From assembly GCA_015272215.1 (NCBI GenBank), contig JACYMD010000010.1, positions 53,658 to 117,657 on the forward strand: a DNA stretch of 64,000 bases, given 5' to 3'. Positions within the stretch are counted from its first letter, which is position 1, and each line of letters begins with the position of its first letter. Below the pieces are notes generated by a model. The model did not search any database. It was given only the letters and a program-made list of their open reading frames with translations, and was not told the DNA's origin. The stretch is from Rivularia sp. T60_A2020_040 (lineage in GTDB: Bacteria > Cyanobacteriota > Cyanobacteriia > Cyanobacteriales > Nostocaceae). The translations under genes were made by a program, and so were the position numbers. Positions 36,419 to 46,160 of this stretch are shown piece after piece.

Positions 36419-37081
36419 AGATTGATATAGAGAGATAAGAGAGACTGAATTGATGATTTTCTTTATTTTGTTCTATAACTTCCTCTGAGTACCCTCCGCG
36501 CAAACCTCAGCGTTCCTTTGCGTTAAAAAAACAGCCACTCGTTGACCCATAAAAATCTCAAACATATGTAAAGCAATATAATAAATAAACTGACAAATTT
36601 TCAACTATCAATCCGTTTTTAATCTTCTATTTCTACCAACATTACTAGCTAAAAGGCTTTGTAGTCAAGCACTCAGGGTTCTACACATTCAACAATGCTA
36701 CCAATCTTCCGCTCTGTCATTTAAGCCGTAATTTTTCTGAGATTTTAACAGCCAATATCTAACTTAATTACTGCTTTAATTCATCTAATCCTCAGAAATT
36801 TCACCCAAAGTCAGTACTGTAGCACCATCAAAAGATTGATTTCTCCCCAAAAATATCGAGTCGAATCCTCTACTATATACTTCTTTCTAACAACTCTTAA
36901 CCGTGAGAATACTGCTGAACAACAGACTCAAAGAACTTGCAGTAAAGATTGAGGGAGTAGTCTTTTCAATTCATATTTGAGTTGTTTAGAGTGTGTACAT
37001 AAGATAAAAACACGCCGCTGAGTTTGGAAACAAACATCAGTAAGCGGTTAAGAGAAAAGTATTTTAAAGGGAATTAAAAAA
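36419..37081. other. 663-bp divergent intergenic region
   Basis: Holds an inverted copy of the ACGCAAAG-type repeat at 36483-36530, then AT-rich sequence. The last 120 bp must contain the promoter of the PEP-CTERM gene; a 'aaaggga' lies about ten bases before its ATG and can serve as ribosome binding site. No gene is recognised. Confidence 0.5.
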
Positions 37082-38020
37082 ATGAAGTTTAAAGAGATTG
37101 GTTTGGTTTTGGCTTCCTTAACAGTCACCATGGTTGGAATTGGTAGCAGCGCTTCTTCTGCTCAAGCAGCCTCATTTTTCGGTGAAGACCTTCAGCATTT
37201 CAACATCAAAACGGTTACAGACGCACCTGACCTTTCAACATTAAAAAATAGCTCTGCTGCTGAACAGTTATTTTTGAAAGCCCTTGTTGGCAGATCGGTT
37301 GGAAGTGTTAATTTTGAACAGTCAGAGGGCTTTACCCAACTCAACCAAACAAATAAAGCATTCAATTATGACTATGACCTGAAAAAAGCTGACGGTAATA
37401 TTGTCACGATGAATATTTCCGACCCTAATCAAAAAAATAATCAAGGGTTGTACACAACAATACAAAGAACTGGCCGAACTAGCGGCGGCAGTAATACAAA
37501 CGTTGCTGGTGGTCGTTACGGTATCAGCGATGCTGGTTTAACCAAGCAAGAGCGTTTGAATAACCAGTTCTTGAATACCAATGCAGGAAAAGATAGCAAT
37601 CTGGTATTTAGCTTCTCTGAAGCAATATCTGCCTTTGGTTTTTATGGTACAGACTTTGAACGTGGTGCTTTGATGGGTGTTGAGTTTACTCGCGTGGATG
37701 GCAGCACAAAGTACGTCAATCTCAATCTGACCGATGCTCAAGCCTATAAGGATAGAGGAGAAACTATTCGAGGAACAGCTTTCTATTCGGGTTATATAGC
37801 TGATTCTCAAGAAGATTATTTCACAAAAGTTCGATTCGATATCAAGGATGCTCAAAAGGGAACCAATGATATAGTTGCCTTCGATCGCATGACCTTTGCC
37901 TCTGCACCAATGACGAATCGTTTCTCTCAAGCTCAGGCAGTACCCGAACCTAGCCTAGGATTTCTTGCTCTAGGGGCTGTTGTATCCGGTGCTGCTTTCA
38001 AGCGACGCAAAAAAGCTTAA
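37082..38020 (+). CDS. PEP-CTERM sorting domain-containing exported protein
   Basis: 312 residues. Sec signal peptide (MKFKEIGLVLASLTVTMVG... cleavage near AQA-AS) and a C-terminal PEP-CTERM anchor: AVPEPSLGFLALGAVVSGAAF followed by KRRKKA. PEP-CTERM proteins are processed by an exosortase (EpsH) at the membrane and often linked to exopolysaccharide or biofilm; no exosortase gene is in this window. The middle is beta-rich (LVFSFSEAISAFGFYGTDFERG) like other extracellular cyanobacterial PEP-CTERM proteins. A single gene followed by a long non-coding stretch. Confidence 0.9.
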   Translation: MKFKEIGLVLASLTVTMVGIGSSASSAQAASFFGEDLQHFNIKTVTDAPDLSTLKNSSAAEQLFLKALVGRSVGSVNFEQSEGFTQLNQTNKAFNYDYDLKKADGNIVTMNISDPNQKNNQGLYTTIQRTGRTSGGSNTNVAGGRYGISDAGLTKQERLNNQFLNTNAGKDSNLVFSFSEAISAFGFYGTDFERGALMGVEFTRVDGSTKYVNLNLTDAQAYKDRGETIRGTAFYSGYIADSQEDYFTKVRFDIKDAQKGTNDIVAFDRMTFASAPMTNRFSQAQAVPEPSLGFLALGAVVSGAAFKRRKKA

Positions 38021-38900
38021 TTGAATTACTGCTGACAAGCAAAGTTGTTTCTCAGCAAGTTCAATATTTACCTATTGTCTCCGAATTCAAATGGTCTATG
38101 GTGCGTGACGCTATAAGTCCTATTACTAGGTTCAAATTATCTTTAAATTACTACCCTACAGTCTCAACTACGAATAGGTTTTTATTTTTATATTTATTTT
38201 TTATTTTTATTTTTATATTTATATCTCAACTGGTAATCGAAGAATTAAAAAAAATTTGCTGATTAAATCATCAGAAAAAATATTTAAGTTAAAAATTCTT
38301 AAGTCGAAAAAACTAAAATAGGTCCAAACAGATTATATCTAGATTTTATTTTACACTAAAATGTGACCTATATCACGTCCAACAAACAACCTAATTTCGT
38401 TATGTAAATGATTTTATTCTCAATAATCATGAAATTGTTCTTAAAATAAGCGAGTTTTGTATATTCTTATTACAAAATACTGAAAAAAGATGTATTTAAG
38501 TATAGATATTTTGACTTTTGTTAAGACAGACAATTATTTTTTACTGTTTTTGTAATTAGAAAACCGTATTTAGACGTATATAAGTTTATTTTATTTAAAA
38601 AGAAGATTGATCAAAAATTCCAGATATAGATTGTGAAATTAACAATAGATAAAAGTATTTAATGTCACGAGAAAAAACATAAGTCCGTATTTTTATTGAG
38701 AAAAAGCCGGTGTTATATAAATGTGGCTAGTAAAAATGGCAACAAACAGCACAGGAATTGGGTTTAATGCAGCAAAACCCCAGAATATAATTGATATCAG
38801 CGGATAAAAGTATTTAATTGCTGTAGGAAATTGAAATCTAGCTGAATCTCCCTGCTTAAAATCCAATAATCAAATTAGAGATAGGAGGAAATAGAAATAA
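38021..38900. other. 880-bp AT-rich region without a recognised gene
   Basis: Includes a TTTTTA/TTTATA low-complexity tract at 38175-38226 and no sizeable open frame. AGGAGG at 38883-38888 lies 12 bases before the YciI gene and may be its ribosome binding site. A structured RNA cannot be excluded, but no known one is recognised. Confidence 0.5.
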
Positions 38901-39167
38901 ATGCCGTGGTTTGTAAAGATAGAAGAAGGTAAAGTCGATAAATCTATATTTGATCAATATGTCCCCGCTCATAAAGCTTATGTGAAAGAGTTGAAAAACA
39001 AAGGACATCAAGCAAAAACAGGTTATTGGGCGCAATTCGGTGGCGGAATGTTGCTGTTTGAAGCCGCTTCTATGGATGAAGCACAAGCCATTGTCGATCG
39101 CGACCCTTTGGTTGAAAATGGGTGTGTGAACTATAAGTTATATGAATGGCGAATTGTGGTTGAATAG
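38901..39167 (+). CDS. YciI-family protein
   Basis: 88 residues. A small ferredoxin-like-fold protein: MPWFVKIEEG..., a central helix (QYVPAHKAYVKELKNKG), GYWAQFGGGMLLFEAASMDEAQAIVDRDPLVENGCVNYKLYEW. The DP motif in VDRDPLVENG and the conserved His in PAHKAYV are YciI-family features. The family function is poorly defined (dehydrochlorinase-like fold). It lies just upstream of the SRP RNA gene; both may be independent transcripts. Confidence 0.85.
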   Translation: MPWFVKIEEGKVDKSIFDQYVPAHKAYVKELKNKGHQAKTGYWAQFGGGMLLFEAASMDEAQAIVDRDPLVENGCVNYKLYEWRIVVE

Positions 39168-39223
39168 TTAAAAATTCTAATTCCCCATTACGCATTTAAA
39201 TAATTTAGTGCTATTCTATTAAT

Positions 39224-39320
39224 GGACTCGGATCTATGCAACTGCAACACCCAAACCTTGTCAGGACCGGAAGGTAGCAGCAATACGGGATGCTTACAGT
39301 AGGCGTAGTCTCCGGGTCTG
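39224..39320 (+). ncRNA. ffs: Bacterial signal recognition particle RNA (4.5S type)
   Basis: About 97 bases. It contains the diagnostic apical domain GTCAGGACCGGAAGGTAGCAGCA (given here only as the landmark GGAAGGTAGCAGC at about 39269-39281). The ends pair: GACTCGGA near 39225-39232 with TCCGGGTC near 39311-39318, closing the long hairpin of the small SRP RNA. A T-run (39326-39330) follows as terminator. It binds Ffh and guides co-translational targeting. Confidence 0.93.
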
Positions 39321-39347
39321 CCCTGTTTTTAGGAGTATCCCCGCGTA

Positions 39348-39725
39348 ATGCCTGGCTTTGGAGATATTGTAAAAAAAGCTTTTTACCTCGGTGTTGGGTT
39401 AGCTTCTTACGCTAGCGAAAGAGCAGGTGGCACTTTATCCGAATTGCGATCGCAAGTGCAAAAACTGGCAGATGAAATGGTGGCAAAGGGCGAAATGACA
39501 ACTGATGAAGCCCGTCGGTTTGTGGAAGATATGATGAATCAAGCCCAATCCCAAGCGAGCGATGCCAGCGGTGAAGCCACAGTCCGGACAGAACCCCGTC
39601 GCATAGAAATTTTAAGCGATGATGAGCAACCAACTTCTAAAGCTTCTCCACCTGAAGATGTTGATCAATTACGTGACCAAGTTAGACGAATGCAAGAGGA
39701 ATTGCGTCGTTTACAGCGCGAATAG
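39348..39725 (+). CDS. Phasin-like coiled-coil protein
   Basis: 125 residues. N-terminal helical part (GDIVKKAFYLGVGLASYA...LRSQVQKLADEMVAKGEMT) resembles the phasin/PhaF-type family that coats polyhydroxyalkanoate granules or associates with membranes. A disordered acidic middle (about 68-100) and a C-terminal coiled coil (VDQLRDQVRRMQEELRRLQRE) follow. The start lies 18 bases after the SRP RNA T-run, with AGGAG at 39331-39335 as ribosome binding site. The phasin label is by resemblance only; no PHA synthase genes are nearby. Confidence 0.7.
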   Translation: MPGFGDIVKKAFYLGVGLASYASERAGGTLSELRSQVQKLADEMVAKGEMTTDEARRFVEDMMNQAQSQASDASGEATVRTEPRRIEILSDDEQPTSKASPPEDVDQLRDQVRRMQEELRRLQRE

Positions 39726-39961
39726 TTAACGAGTCTTTCGAGGTAATGGTTAGAAGAGGTTAACAGATATTCCCAGATGATTTTTCTAAAATATCCTCAA
39801 GGGGTGTACTTTTAGTATTTGAAACCATTTAGCGTCAAGTATTCACTGAAATGTTTGCTGTAAAGCTAAGTTGTTGCGATCGTTAATTGCCACCCTCCGG
39901 AATACGCAGTCAAAGCGTTGAAATAAATGTCCTATTATTGAGAAAGTGAGGACTATTTTTT

Positions 39962-40363
39962 ATGGATGAGTGGCAAAAAGATTTTTCGGACGCAATCAAA
40001 TCAGTATCAGAAGAAGTGGAACGCTTTTTTATCGGTATGACAGAAGTAGTAGATACTTTTATCGAATTAACTGAAGAAATTAGCGAGCAAGTTCAAAGTA
40101 CGTTACTTTCTGAAGTTGACCAGTATTTGCAAGATTTAGCTGAACCATTTTTGGAAGTTTACTGGGATTTTGAGGATGTTTTGGGAGATGATTTAAATAG
40201 TCATTTTCCTTATCCTGTTGAACCAACAGCAGAAACAAACCCTGCTTGCATCGGTTGTCGTAACTACCACGGACAAGTTTACAACGGTAATTTATTAGTT
40301 TGCGGGATACATCCTCATGGATGGGAAGATCAAAGCTGTCCCGATTGGGAAGAAGAATCATAA
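39962..40363 (+). CDS. Conserved cyanobacterial hypothetical protein with C-terminal cysteine motif
   Basis: 133 residues. The N-terminal 80 residues form an acidic helix (FIGMTEVVDTFIELTEEISE). The C-terminal 40 residues carry CIGCRNYHG, VCGIHPHGW and SCPDW, four cysteines and several histidines/tryptophans arranged like a small metal-binding knuckle. The pattern is conserved-looking, but I do not attach a function. The gene is monocistronic, with poly-T and no clear ribosome binding site upstream. Confidence 0.7.
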   Translation: MDEWQKDFSDAIKSVSEEVERFFIGMTEVVDTFIELTEEISEQVQSTLLSEVDQYLQDLAEPFLEVYWDFEDVLGDDLNSHFPYPVEPTAETNPACIGCRNYHGQVYNGNLLVCGIHPHGWEDQSCPDWEEES

Positions 40364-40499
40364 ATTTTAGATTTTAGATACTTCGGCAAGCTCAGCACAA
40401 GTTTTGGATTTTTGATTAAAATCTTTTAATAATCAGGAATTTGTGATTTTCTCCCTATTGCTTGTTGTGAATTAATTTGTTAATTATTATTAATCATAA

Positions 40500-40886
40500 A
40501 TGACTAACAATAATATTGAAGTAAAATATGGCGAGCGCGAAATTACAGAAGGAAAGTTAATTACTTTTCCCAATCCGCGTGTAGGAAGAAAATATAATAT
40601 CAGTATCACTTTGCCAGAATTTACCTGTAAGTGTCCGTTTTCTGGTTATCCCGATTTTGCGACGATTTATGTAACTTATGTTCCCGATGAGAAGGTTGTA
40701 GAGTTGAAGGCAATAAAGCTTTATATCAATAGTTATAGGGATAGATATATTTCCCACGAAGAATCAGCCAATCAAATTTTAGATGATATTGTGGCAGCCT
40801 GCGACCCTTTAGAAATTACCGTGAAAGCTGACTTTACACCACGGGGTAATGTACATACAGTAATTGAGGTGAATCATCAGAAATAG
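40500..40886 (+). CDS. queF: NADPH-dependent 7-cyano-7-deazaguanine reductase QueF
   Basis: 128-residue unimodular (YkvM-type) QueF. It reduces preQ0 to preQ1 in queuosine synthesis, in the cytosol. The QueF signature is present: TCKCPFSGYPDFATI with the thioimide-forming Cys45 and Asp52, then the NADPH-binding ELKAIKLYINSYRD region and HEESANQILDD. Length agrees with the unimodular subfamily. No other queuosine genes are adjacent. An inverted repeat of the AGAAGTCGGG type follows at 40974-41037 and may serve as terminator between this gene and the convergent ccs1. Confidence 0.95.
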   Translation: MTNNNIEVKYGEREITEGKLITFPNPRVGRKYNISITLPEFTCKCPFSGYPDFATIYVTYVPDEKVVELKAIKLYINSYRDRYISHEESANQILDDIVAACDPLEITVKADFTPRGNVHTVIEVNHQK

Positions 40887-40973
40887 GTTATGGGTTAAAG
40901 GTTGTATCAAGAATTTTTGGGTAAAACAACATTTCACCGTGTTTAATAAAAGTACTAAATTTTTCGGGGGTTA

Positions 40974-41037
40974 AGAAGTCGGGTTTTTACTACTGTTTTC
41001 TGGTATGACGAATATTAATCGTAAAAACCCGACTTCT
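40974..41037. repeat. Inverted repeat element (AGAAGTCGGGTTTTTAC)
   Basis: Perfect 17-bp arms at 40974-40990 and 41021-41037 with a 30-bp spacer. A related element lies at 62335-62399 and a lone arm at 28629-28652. It resembles a miniature mobile or REP-type element; it lies between convergent genes. Confidence 0.85.
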
Positions 41038-41066
41038 ACGGAACCTTCGGGGGTACTCAGGTTAAT

Positions 41067-42479
41067 TTATAAACTCGAAACCAAAGACTTTGTAGATTCA
41101 TCTGTGGATTGAGAATTTATCTGCTCAAATATCTCGATCATTTCTCCTTCAAAAGCAACTTGAGCGCGATTGGTTTTACCACCAATGTACAAATTACCTT
41201 CTTTCTGCAATACCCATACTTGGGAGTGAGAAAAATAACTCATGACTACTGCTACCATTAATATGGCAAAACCGGCGTAAACTACTGGTATACCTGGGTC
41301 TGCTTTAATTTGTAACCCCGTAGAACCAACTACTTCTAGAATCTTTAAGGTAACACCATTTACTTCAGCGGACATTCCTTCGCGGACAGTATTTACTAAT
41401 TTACCTTGAGTATCGTAAATGATTACGGTTCCTTGTAGGTCTTTAGCTAGTAAAGAAACTCCTTCACTTAAATCTGGTTTGGTGGGAATCCAAGTTCCCC
41501 AAAGTCGTCCTTTTCCCTTCGTGTCAAGTTGAGCCATGGGTAGTTTAAAAATCGGGCTTTTGTTGACTCGAACTTTTACTGCTGCAATTCCCCAATCTGT
41601 TTGATAAAGGGTAACTCCTTTGTGTCGTAAGGGATGGTTAACGTAAATGGTGTCTTTGTCAATTTCTTTCCCTTGCTTATCTAATACCGACATATCCGAG
41701 TAAAATTGGTCGATATCCCCACTTGATGTGTAGTCAATCCAGAAGCGATTTACTTTTACAGCCCAATTTTGGGTAACTTGTGGTGCTGCCCATGGTCCAG
41801 CATCTATGATATTCTTAATTTGGAATGTTTCACCGCTGGGAACCATTTCTTGAGCCGTAAATCCCGTCATTGCACCCAAAATTGAGCCAAGTAAAATAAC
41901 TACGATACCGATGTGAACTATTATCGGACCAATTCTACCAATAATTCCTTTACGAGCGTAGAGTTTGTTGGTATCTTCTTGAAAAACTTTATAACGACGC
42001 TGTTGAAGAATTTCTGTGATATTTTCAATAGAGGTTAAATTGTCTTTATTGTCTTTATTTATCTCAAATTCCGCACTTAAGGCTAATTTTTGAAATCGCT
42101 GGGGTTTTTCATAGAATTTCCAACGACGTGCAGCTTTAAGTGCTGGAAGTTGTCGGGTGAAGGTACAAGCGATTAAACTAGTTCCGAAAAATATTAGTAA
42201 AGCTAGAAACCACCAAGTACGATAAACATGGTCTAAACCTAGAATTATTACAACCTTCCAGGTAAGAAAGCCGAATAAAGCCGGACTTTCGGGATAATTT
42301 TCTTGATAGAAAGCGATTGATTGTCCTTGTTCGATAATTGTACCAGCAATACTAAATACGGCGATCGCCAATAGCAGAATTATCGCTAACCTTAAATCTG
42401 TGAGTACGGGTAGAAATTCTTTACGGATAAAGCGTGTAAATGCTGTTAATGGTGTTTTTAATGATTCTTCTAAAGCCAT
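41067..42479 (-). CDS. ccs1: Cytochrome c biogenesis protein Ccs1 (ResB-like)
   Basis: 470 residues. Component of system II cytochrome c maturation in thylakoid membranes, working with CcsA in haem delivery and with reduced apocytochrome supplied by CcdA. Three N-terminal spans ([20 protein letters not shown], the [20 protein letters not shown] region, [20 protein letters not shown]), a large lumenal domain with YQTDWG and HPLRHKGVT typical of ResB/Ccs1, and a final span near [17 protein letters not shown]. Full family length. It lies 138 bp downstream of ccdA on the same strand, so the two are probably co-expressed. Confidence 0.92.
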   Translation of the reverse strand: MALEESLKTPLTAFTRFIRKEFLPVLTDLRLAIILLLAIAVFSIAGTIIEQGQSIAFYQENYPESPALFGFLTWKVVIILGLDHVYRTWWFLALLIFFGTSLIACTFTRQLPALKAARRWKFYEKPQRFQKLALSAEFEINKDNKDNLTSIENITEILQQRRYKVFQEDTNKLYARKGIIGRIGPIIVHIGIVVILLGSILGAMTGFTAQEMVPSGETFQIKNIIDAGPWAAPQVTQNWAVKVNRFWIDYTSSGDIDQFYSDMSVLDKQGKEIDKDTIYVNHPLRHKGVTLYQTDWGIAAVKVRVNKSPIFKLPMAQLDTKGKGRLWGTWIPTKPDLSEGVSLLAKDLQGTVIIYDTQGKLVNTVREGMSAEVNGVTLKILEVVGSTGLQIKADPGIPVVYAGFAILMVAVVMSYFSHSQVWVLQKEGNLYIGGKTNRAQVAFEGEMIEIFEQINSQSTDESTKSLVSSL

Positions 42480-42617
42480 TCGATTTTAGATTTTAGATTT
42501 TAGATTTTGGATTAACCCCATGCCTCAAGGTAAGGGTTTGAAATAATCATACAACTTTGTATTTTTATATCTACGATCAATTCTCGGATTGATATCCAAC
42601 TTATTTTGAGTAATTTG

Positions 42618-43358
42618 TTAGAAGTTTGCCAAGGGAATCCGAGAAATCAATGAAAATACGCCAAATCCGACTAATAAAGCACCGCTGACGGGATTAACCC
42701 AGCCAGAAAACCGCCGTATTTCGATTATCTTTTTAATTGAAGCAGTAAAGGTACCGGCTAAAATTAATGGTGTAACGTAACCAGCGGTGTAGGAAAGCAG
42801 CAAAGTAGCACCTAAGATTAAATCTTTGGTATTGGCTACCCATCCGAGTAAACTTGCTAAAACAGGAGTACTGCAAGGAGAAGCAACCAAACCGAAACTT
42901 AAACCTATACAATATGCTCTCACACCTTGGGGTAGTTCTTGAGAAATCCATTCTGTGCTACCCCAAGAAGGAAGTTGTAATGGTAAAGCTTCGAGTAGAT
43001 TTAATCCCATCAAAATTGCGATGATGCTGACAATAATCGGTAAACCTATACCAATTTGACCGTAGACTTTTCCTACCGCTGCTGCTAAAATACCAAGCGC
43101 TGCTAAAGTAGTTGCTAATCCCGCCGCAAACCAAGTAGATTGTGCAGCAGCTTGGATACGACTTTTGGCTTCATAACCGCCGATATAACCAATAGTAATG
43201 GGTAGCATGGAAAGCATACAAGGAGTAAGACTAGTCAGCAATCCAGCCAAAAAAATTATGCCGATGCTTATTAAACTGAGGTGAGTTAATTGGTTAGAAA
43301 CAAGCGTGTTAGCGAATTGCTCTAATTGATAAAGTTGAGTTTCCAGGGTTTCGAGCAT
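42618..43358 (-). CDS. ccdA: Cytochrome c biogenesis transmembrane protein CcdA
   Basis: 246 residues, six spans. CcdA moves reducing equivalents across the membrane to keep apocytochrome cysteines reduced. The conserved redox cysteines are Cys47 in TPCMLSMLP and Cys162 in ASPCSTPVL, both in the expected membrane positions. It is followed by ccs1, the usual partnership of system II maturation in cyanobacteria. The c-type cytochrome at 48161 would be a client. Confidence 0.93.
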   Translation of the reverse strand: MLETLETQLYQLEQFANTLVSNQLTHLSLISIGIIFLAGLLTSLTPCMLSMLPITIGYIGGYEAKSRIQAAAQSTWFAAGLATTLAALGILAAAVGKVYGQIGIGLPIIVSIIAILMGLNLLEALPLQLPSWGSTEWISQELPQGVRAYCIGLSFGLVASPCSTPVLASLLGWVANTKDLILGATLLLSYTAGYVTPLILAGTFTASIKKIIEIRRFSGWVNPVSGALLVGFGVFSLISRIPLANF

Positions 43359-43412
43359 GAGTTAGATAAAAGATAAGACGGGAAATGCTTACACTGCTTC
43401 AATTTTAACGCA

Positions 43413-43462
43413 ACAACAGTTATCAGTTATCAACTGTCAACTGTCAACTGTCAACTGTCAAC
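43413..43462. repeat. Heptamer repeat array (CAACTGT), at the DMT transporter stop
   Basis: 'tcaactgtcaactgtcaactgtcaact' plus flanking ttatcag units, the reverse-complement form of TTGACAG. The TGA stop of the next gene lies within it. Confidence 0.9.
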
Positions 43463-44330
43463 TAATTTTCGATAAGGTTATAACAACAACTCCAATAATC
43501 ATAATCATCGAACCAGCGATTCTTTCTTTAATACCAACTTCTTTAAAAATTAACCAACCCCATAATACGTTAAATAAAGCGCTGGTACGTTTGACTGCAA
43601 TTACATAAGATACAAGAGTCAGTTTTAAGGCAGTCATTTGACATAATATTGCTCCCGTATTGATTAAACCAATTAAAATTAAGTTTCGACTATTAGATGT
43701 AATATTTTGAATATTTGGTTTAGATTTAATAAATAGTATTGGTAAGCTAAATACAGCTACACTCAAATGTCCGGCGATTGTCCAGATAATTGGAGAGGAA
43801 TTTTCTACACCGATTTTATCAACATTGGCGGTAATACTCCAAACTAATACTACCAAAAACATTAATTTCGATCCAGTTTCCTTGAATAATGATTTAAAAG
43901 GAACTAGATATCCTCTACTTTTATCTTGAAATTTTAATACATAAGCTCCAATTACAATAATAAATATTCCTAAAATGCCGATAGGGTTAGGAAATTCACC
44001 GACAAGAAATGGAGATGTAATTAAAAGTAAGAGTGGACTAAATGTAGTGATTGGAGCAACGATTGATAAATCAGAAGCTTTGATGGCTTTAAAAAAAAGC
44101 AAGAAGGCGATGGTATTTAAAAACCCGATGGCAATTACAGCATACCAAAAATTATTTTCTAAAATTGGAATATCGTTAAATAATAATAGTGGTAAAGAAA
44201 ATAATGCAGTTAATAAGTTTAACAAAAAAGTAATAACATATTCGTCAACTTTACGAATTGTCTTTTTATTGAAAATATCTCTGACTGACTCTAGAAAAGC
44301 TGTGGAAATTGCGAAGAAAAACCAAGACAT
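43458..44330 (-). CDS. DMT-superfamily (EamA) transporter
   Basis: About 290 residues from the ATG at 44330 (MSWFFFAISTAFLESVRDI). An in-frame ATG at 44384 would add 18 residues translated from a TTGACAG repeat and is rejected. Ten spans in two EamA halves; the second ends VAGSMIMIIGVVVITLS. Substrate unknown. The stop TGA is part of a downstream TTGACAG-type repeat. It is flanked by ccdA and ftsW on the same strand, with repeat arrays on both sides, which suggests the gene is insulated from a ccdA operon or was inserted there. Confidence 0.82.
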   Translation of the reverse strand: MSWFFFAISTAFLESVRDIFNKKTIRKVDEYVITFLLNLLTALFSLPLLLFNDIPILENNFWYAVIAIGFLNTIAFLLFFKAIKASDLSIVAPITTFSPLLLLITSPFLVGEFPNPIGILGIFIIVIGAYVLKFQDKSRGYLVPFKSLFKETGSKLMFLVVLVWSITANVDKIGVENSSPIIWTIAGHLSVAVFSLPILFIKSKPNIQNITSNSRNLILIGLINTGAILCQMTALKLTLVSYVIAVKRTSALFNVLWGWLIFKEVGIKERIAGSMIMIIGVVVITLSKIS

Positions 44331-44340
44331 ATCAGGGAAT

Positions 44341-44372
44341 AGTTGACAGTTGACAGTTGACAGTTGACAGTT
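44341..44372. repeat. TTGACAG heptamer array upstream of the DMT gene
   Basis: 'agttgacagttgacagttgacagttgacag', four perfect units, immediately 5' of the transporter start codon. Confidence 0.9.
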
Positions 44373-44426
44373 ACCAATTACCATTCTTGATAATAATTCA
44401 AGAAAGTTGAATTTTACTACTAAAAT

Positions 44427-45635
44427 TTATTTATTTTTATGTAAAAAACGAGATTCACGTCGATTTTTTATTGATTGTCTTCGTAATGGAACTACTTCAG
44501 CTTCATTACTTTCTCTAGCAACTCGAATTAATAAAGCTGTAGCAACTAATGTAGCAATTATCGAACTTCCACCGTAACTAAAAAATGGTAATGGTAAACC
44601 AGTAGTGGGTAATACTCCAGTGGCAACACCGATATTTATAAACGATTGTCCTGTAAGTAAAGTTGTAATACCAATTGCTGATAATCTGTATATGCTATTT
44701 TTAGCTTTGAGAGCTACCATTAATCCTAAAGTTGCGAATACAGCTAACATTACTAATAGCGTCACACTACCAACAAAGCCGAATTCTTCAGCAAATACGG
44801 CAAAAATAAAGTCGCTATCTTGAATTGGTAACCAACCAAGCTTTTGTTGAGAAAATGTAAATCCAGAACCCCAAATATTACCAGAACCTACTGCTAATAA
44901 ACTTTGAACTAATTGATAACCTGCACCTTGAGCATCATCCCATGGATTCAAAAAAGAGGTAATCCGTAAGCGTTGATATTTATTAATCGTAACACTCAAC
45001 AGCGCTAATACTACCCCAGCAGCAGCAGTACCTCCCAAATATGTGTAAGGTAAACCACTAGCAAGGGCAATTAACCAAATAGTCATACCACAAAGGGCGG
45101 TGGTACTCAAGTTGGGTTGTGCCAGAATTCCTAATAATACGAAACCAAAAACCACTAACCAAGCGATACGAATTCCCCAACTGAGTTTTTCCCAATGTCC
45201 AAATACTCGCGCACTTTGTAATACTAAAAAGGGTTTAATCAATTCTGAAGGTTGTATGGGGAATCCTCCAATGGATAACCAACGACTTGTACCGTAAACT
45301 CCTCTAGTTCCCAAACCTGGAACTAAAGTTATGAAAATGAATGCCAAAAACAATATTAGCAACCAATGGGATACCCCGATTATTTTGCGGAATGGTAAAT
45401 TAACAATAATGTTAAAGAGTATTAAGCCTAAGAATACAGTTGTCAGTTGACGTTTGAAAAAGTAAAGCCCATCACCATACTTCATGTCAGCGGCTGGGTA
45501 AGAAGCCGAAAACAACATGGCTAAACCTACAAATAACCAAATTAACGTTAACCAGCGTAACAGCCGTGCTTCTAATGCCCAACTGGATACGCTTTCATCG
45601 AATAATGGAATGAGATTTTTTAATTTAAATTTCAC
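44427..45635 (-). CDS. ftsW: Cell division glycosyltransferase FtsW
   Basis: 402-residue SEDS-family membrane protein that polymerises septal peptidoglycan with its class B PBP partner. Ten spans are seen, with the SEDS motifs PGLGTRGVYGTSRWL, GGFPIQPSELIKPFLVL, LRITSFLNPWDDAQGAGYQLVQSL, FSQQKLGWLPIQDSDFIFAV and TTGLPLPFFSYGGSS. The initiation codon is GTG at 45635. The extra N-terminal segment (FDESVSSWALEARLL) is typical of cyanobacterial FtsW. It lies upstream of the DMT, ccdA and ccs1 genes on the same strand. Confidence 0.93.
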   Translation of the reverse strand: MKFKLKNLIPLFDESVSSWALEARLLRWLTLIWLFVGLAMLFSASYPAADMKYGDGLYFFKRQLTTVFLGLILFNIIVNLPFRKIIGVSHWLLILFLAFIFITLVPGLGTRGVYGTSRWLSIGGFPIQPSELIKPFLVLQSARVFGHWEKLSWGIRIAWLVVFGFVLLGILAQPNLSTTALCGMTIWLIALASGLPYTYLGGTAAAGVVLALLSVTINKYQRLRITSFLNPWDDAQGAGYQLVQSLLAVGSGNIWGSGFTFSQQKLGWLPIQDSDFIFAVFAEEFGFVGSVTLLVMLAVFATLGLMVALKAKNSIYRLSAIGITTLLTGQSFINIGVATGVLPTTGLPLPFFSYGGSSIIATLVATALLIRVARESNEAEVVPLRRQSIKNRRESRFLHKNK

Positions 45636-46160
45636 AGCGATTCGTTAAGTTAATGGTTTTTGTTTTGGAACTTTTTAATTTATACCCCAACCTTGATAGA
45701 TTTTAATGGGTAATGAGTAGTTTCGCATAGATGTATGGGCTTCATTTATCTGAAGTATCCGGCGCTTTTTTACCGCTACTACACAAACGAAACCTGTCTG
45801 CACGGGTTTATGTTAAGCTTACTTCCGTGGACTTTGCTTGTGTAGCCAAGGCAGCGCGCAGAAAAGGGAGTCTCCCCCATCAGCGACTGCCGCGCGACTT
45901 ACAGTCGTTAGAGGCAAAGTATATAATTCGACTTTTAAAATATCTTCTCAGTAGTTGCTCAAACTTCTAATAATTTAATAATAATTAAAAATAGTTAAAA
46001 ATTATTGAGTTACCAATTACCAATTACCTATTACCTATTACCAATTACCTATCTTTTGACAGAAGCCAAATCTATCTTGTTAGAGAGGTGAGGATAAATT
46101 GAATTGTTCACCATATATGTAAGAGTTCAAAAAAACGATTTTTGTTTTTAGGTAGAGATT
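45636..46160. other. 525-bp composite repeat region
   Basis: 45731-45915 holds GC-rich interspersed-repeat fragments (CTGTCTGCACGGGTTT near 45797, a gccaaggcagcgcgcag segment, gggagtctcccccat near 45868). An open frame at 45731-45970 is made of these fragments and is not called. 46007-46055 is a TTACCAA/TTACCTA tandem repeat. The promoter of the downstream gene probably lies in 46060-46160. Confidence 0.55.

Noticed and set aside
44331..44384. N-terminal extension of the DMT transporter
   Set aside because: The 18 extra residues are translated TTGACAG repeat; the real start is the ATG at 44330.
45731..45970. 79-codon open frame
   Set aside because: Composed of fragments of interspersed repeats common in Nostocales; no protein family recognised.
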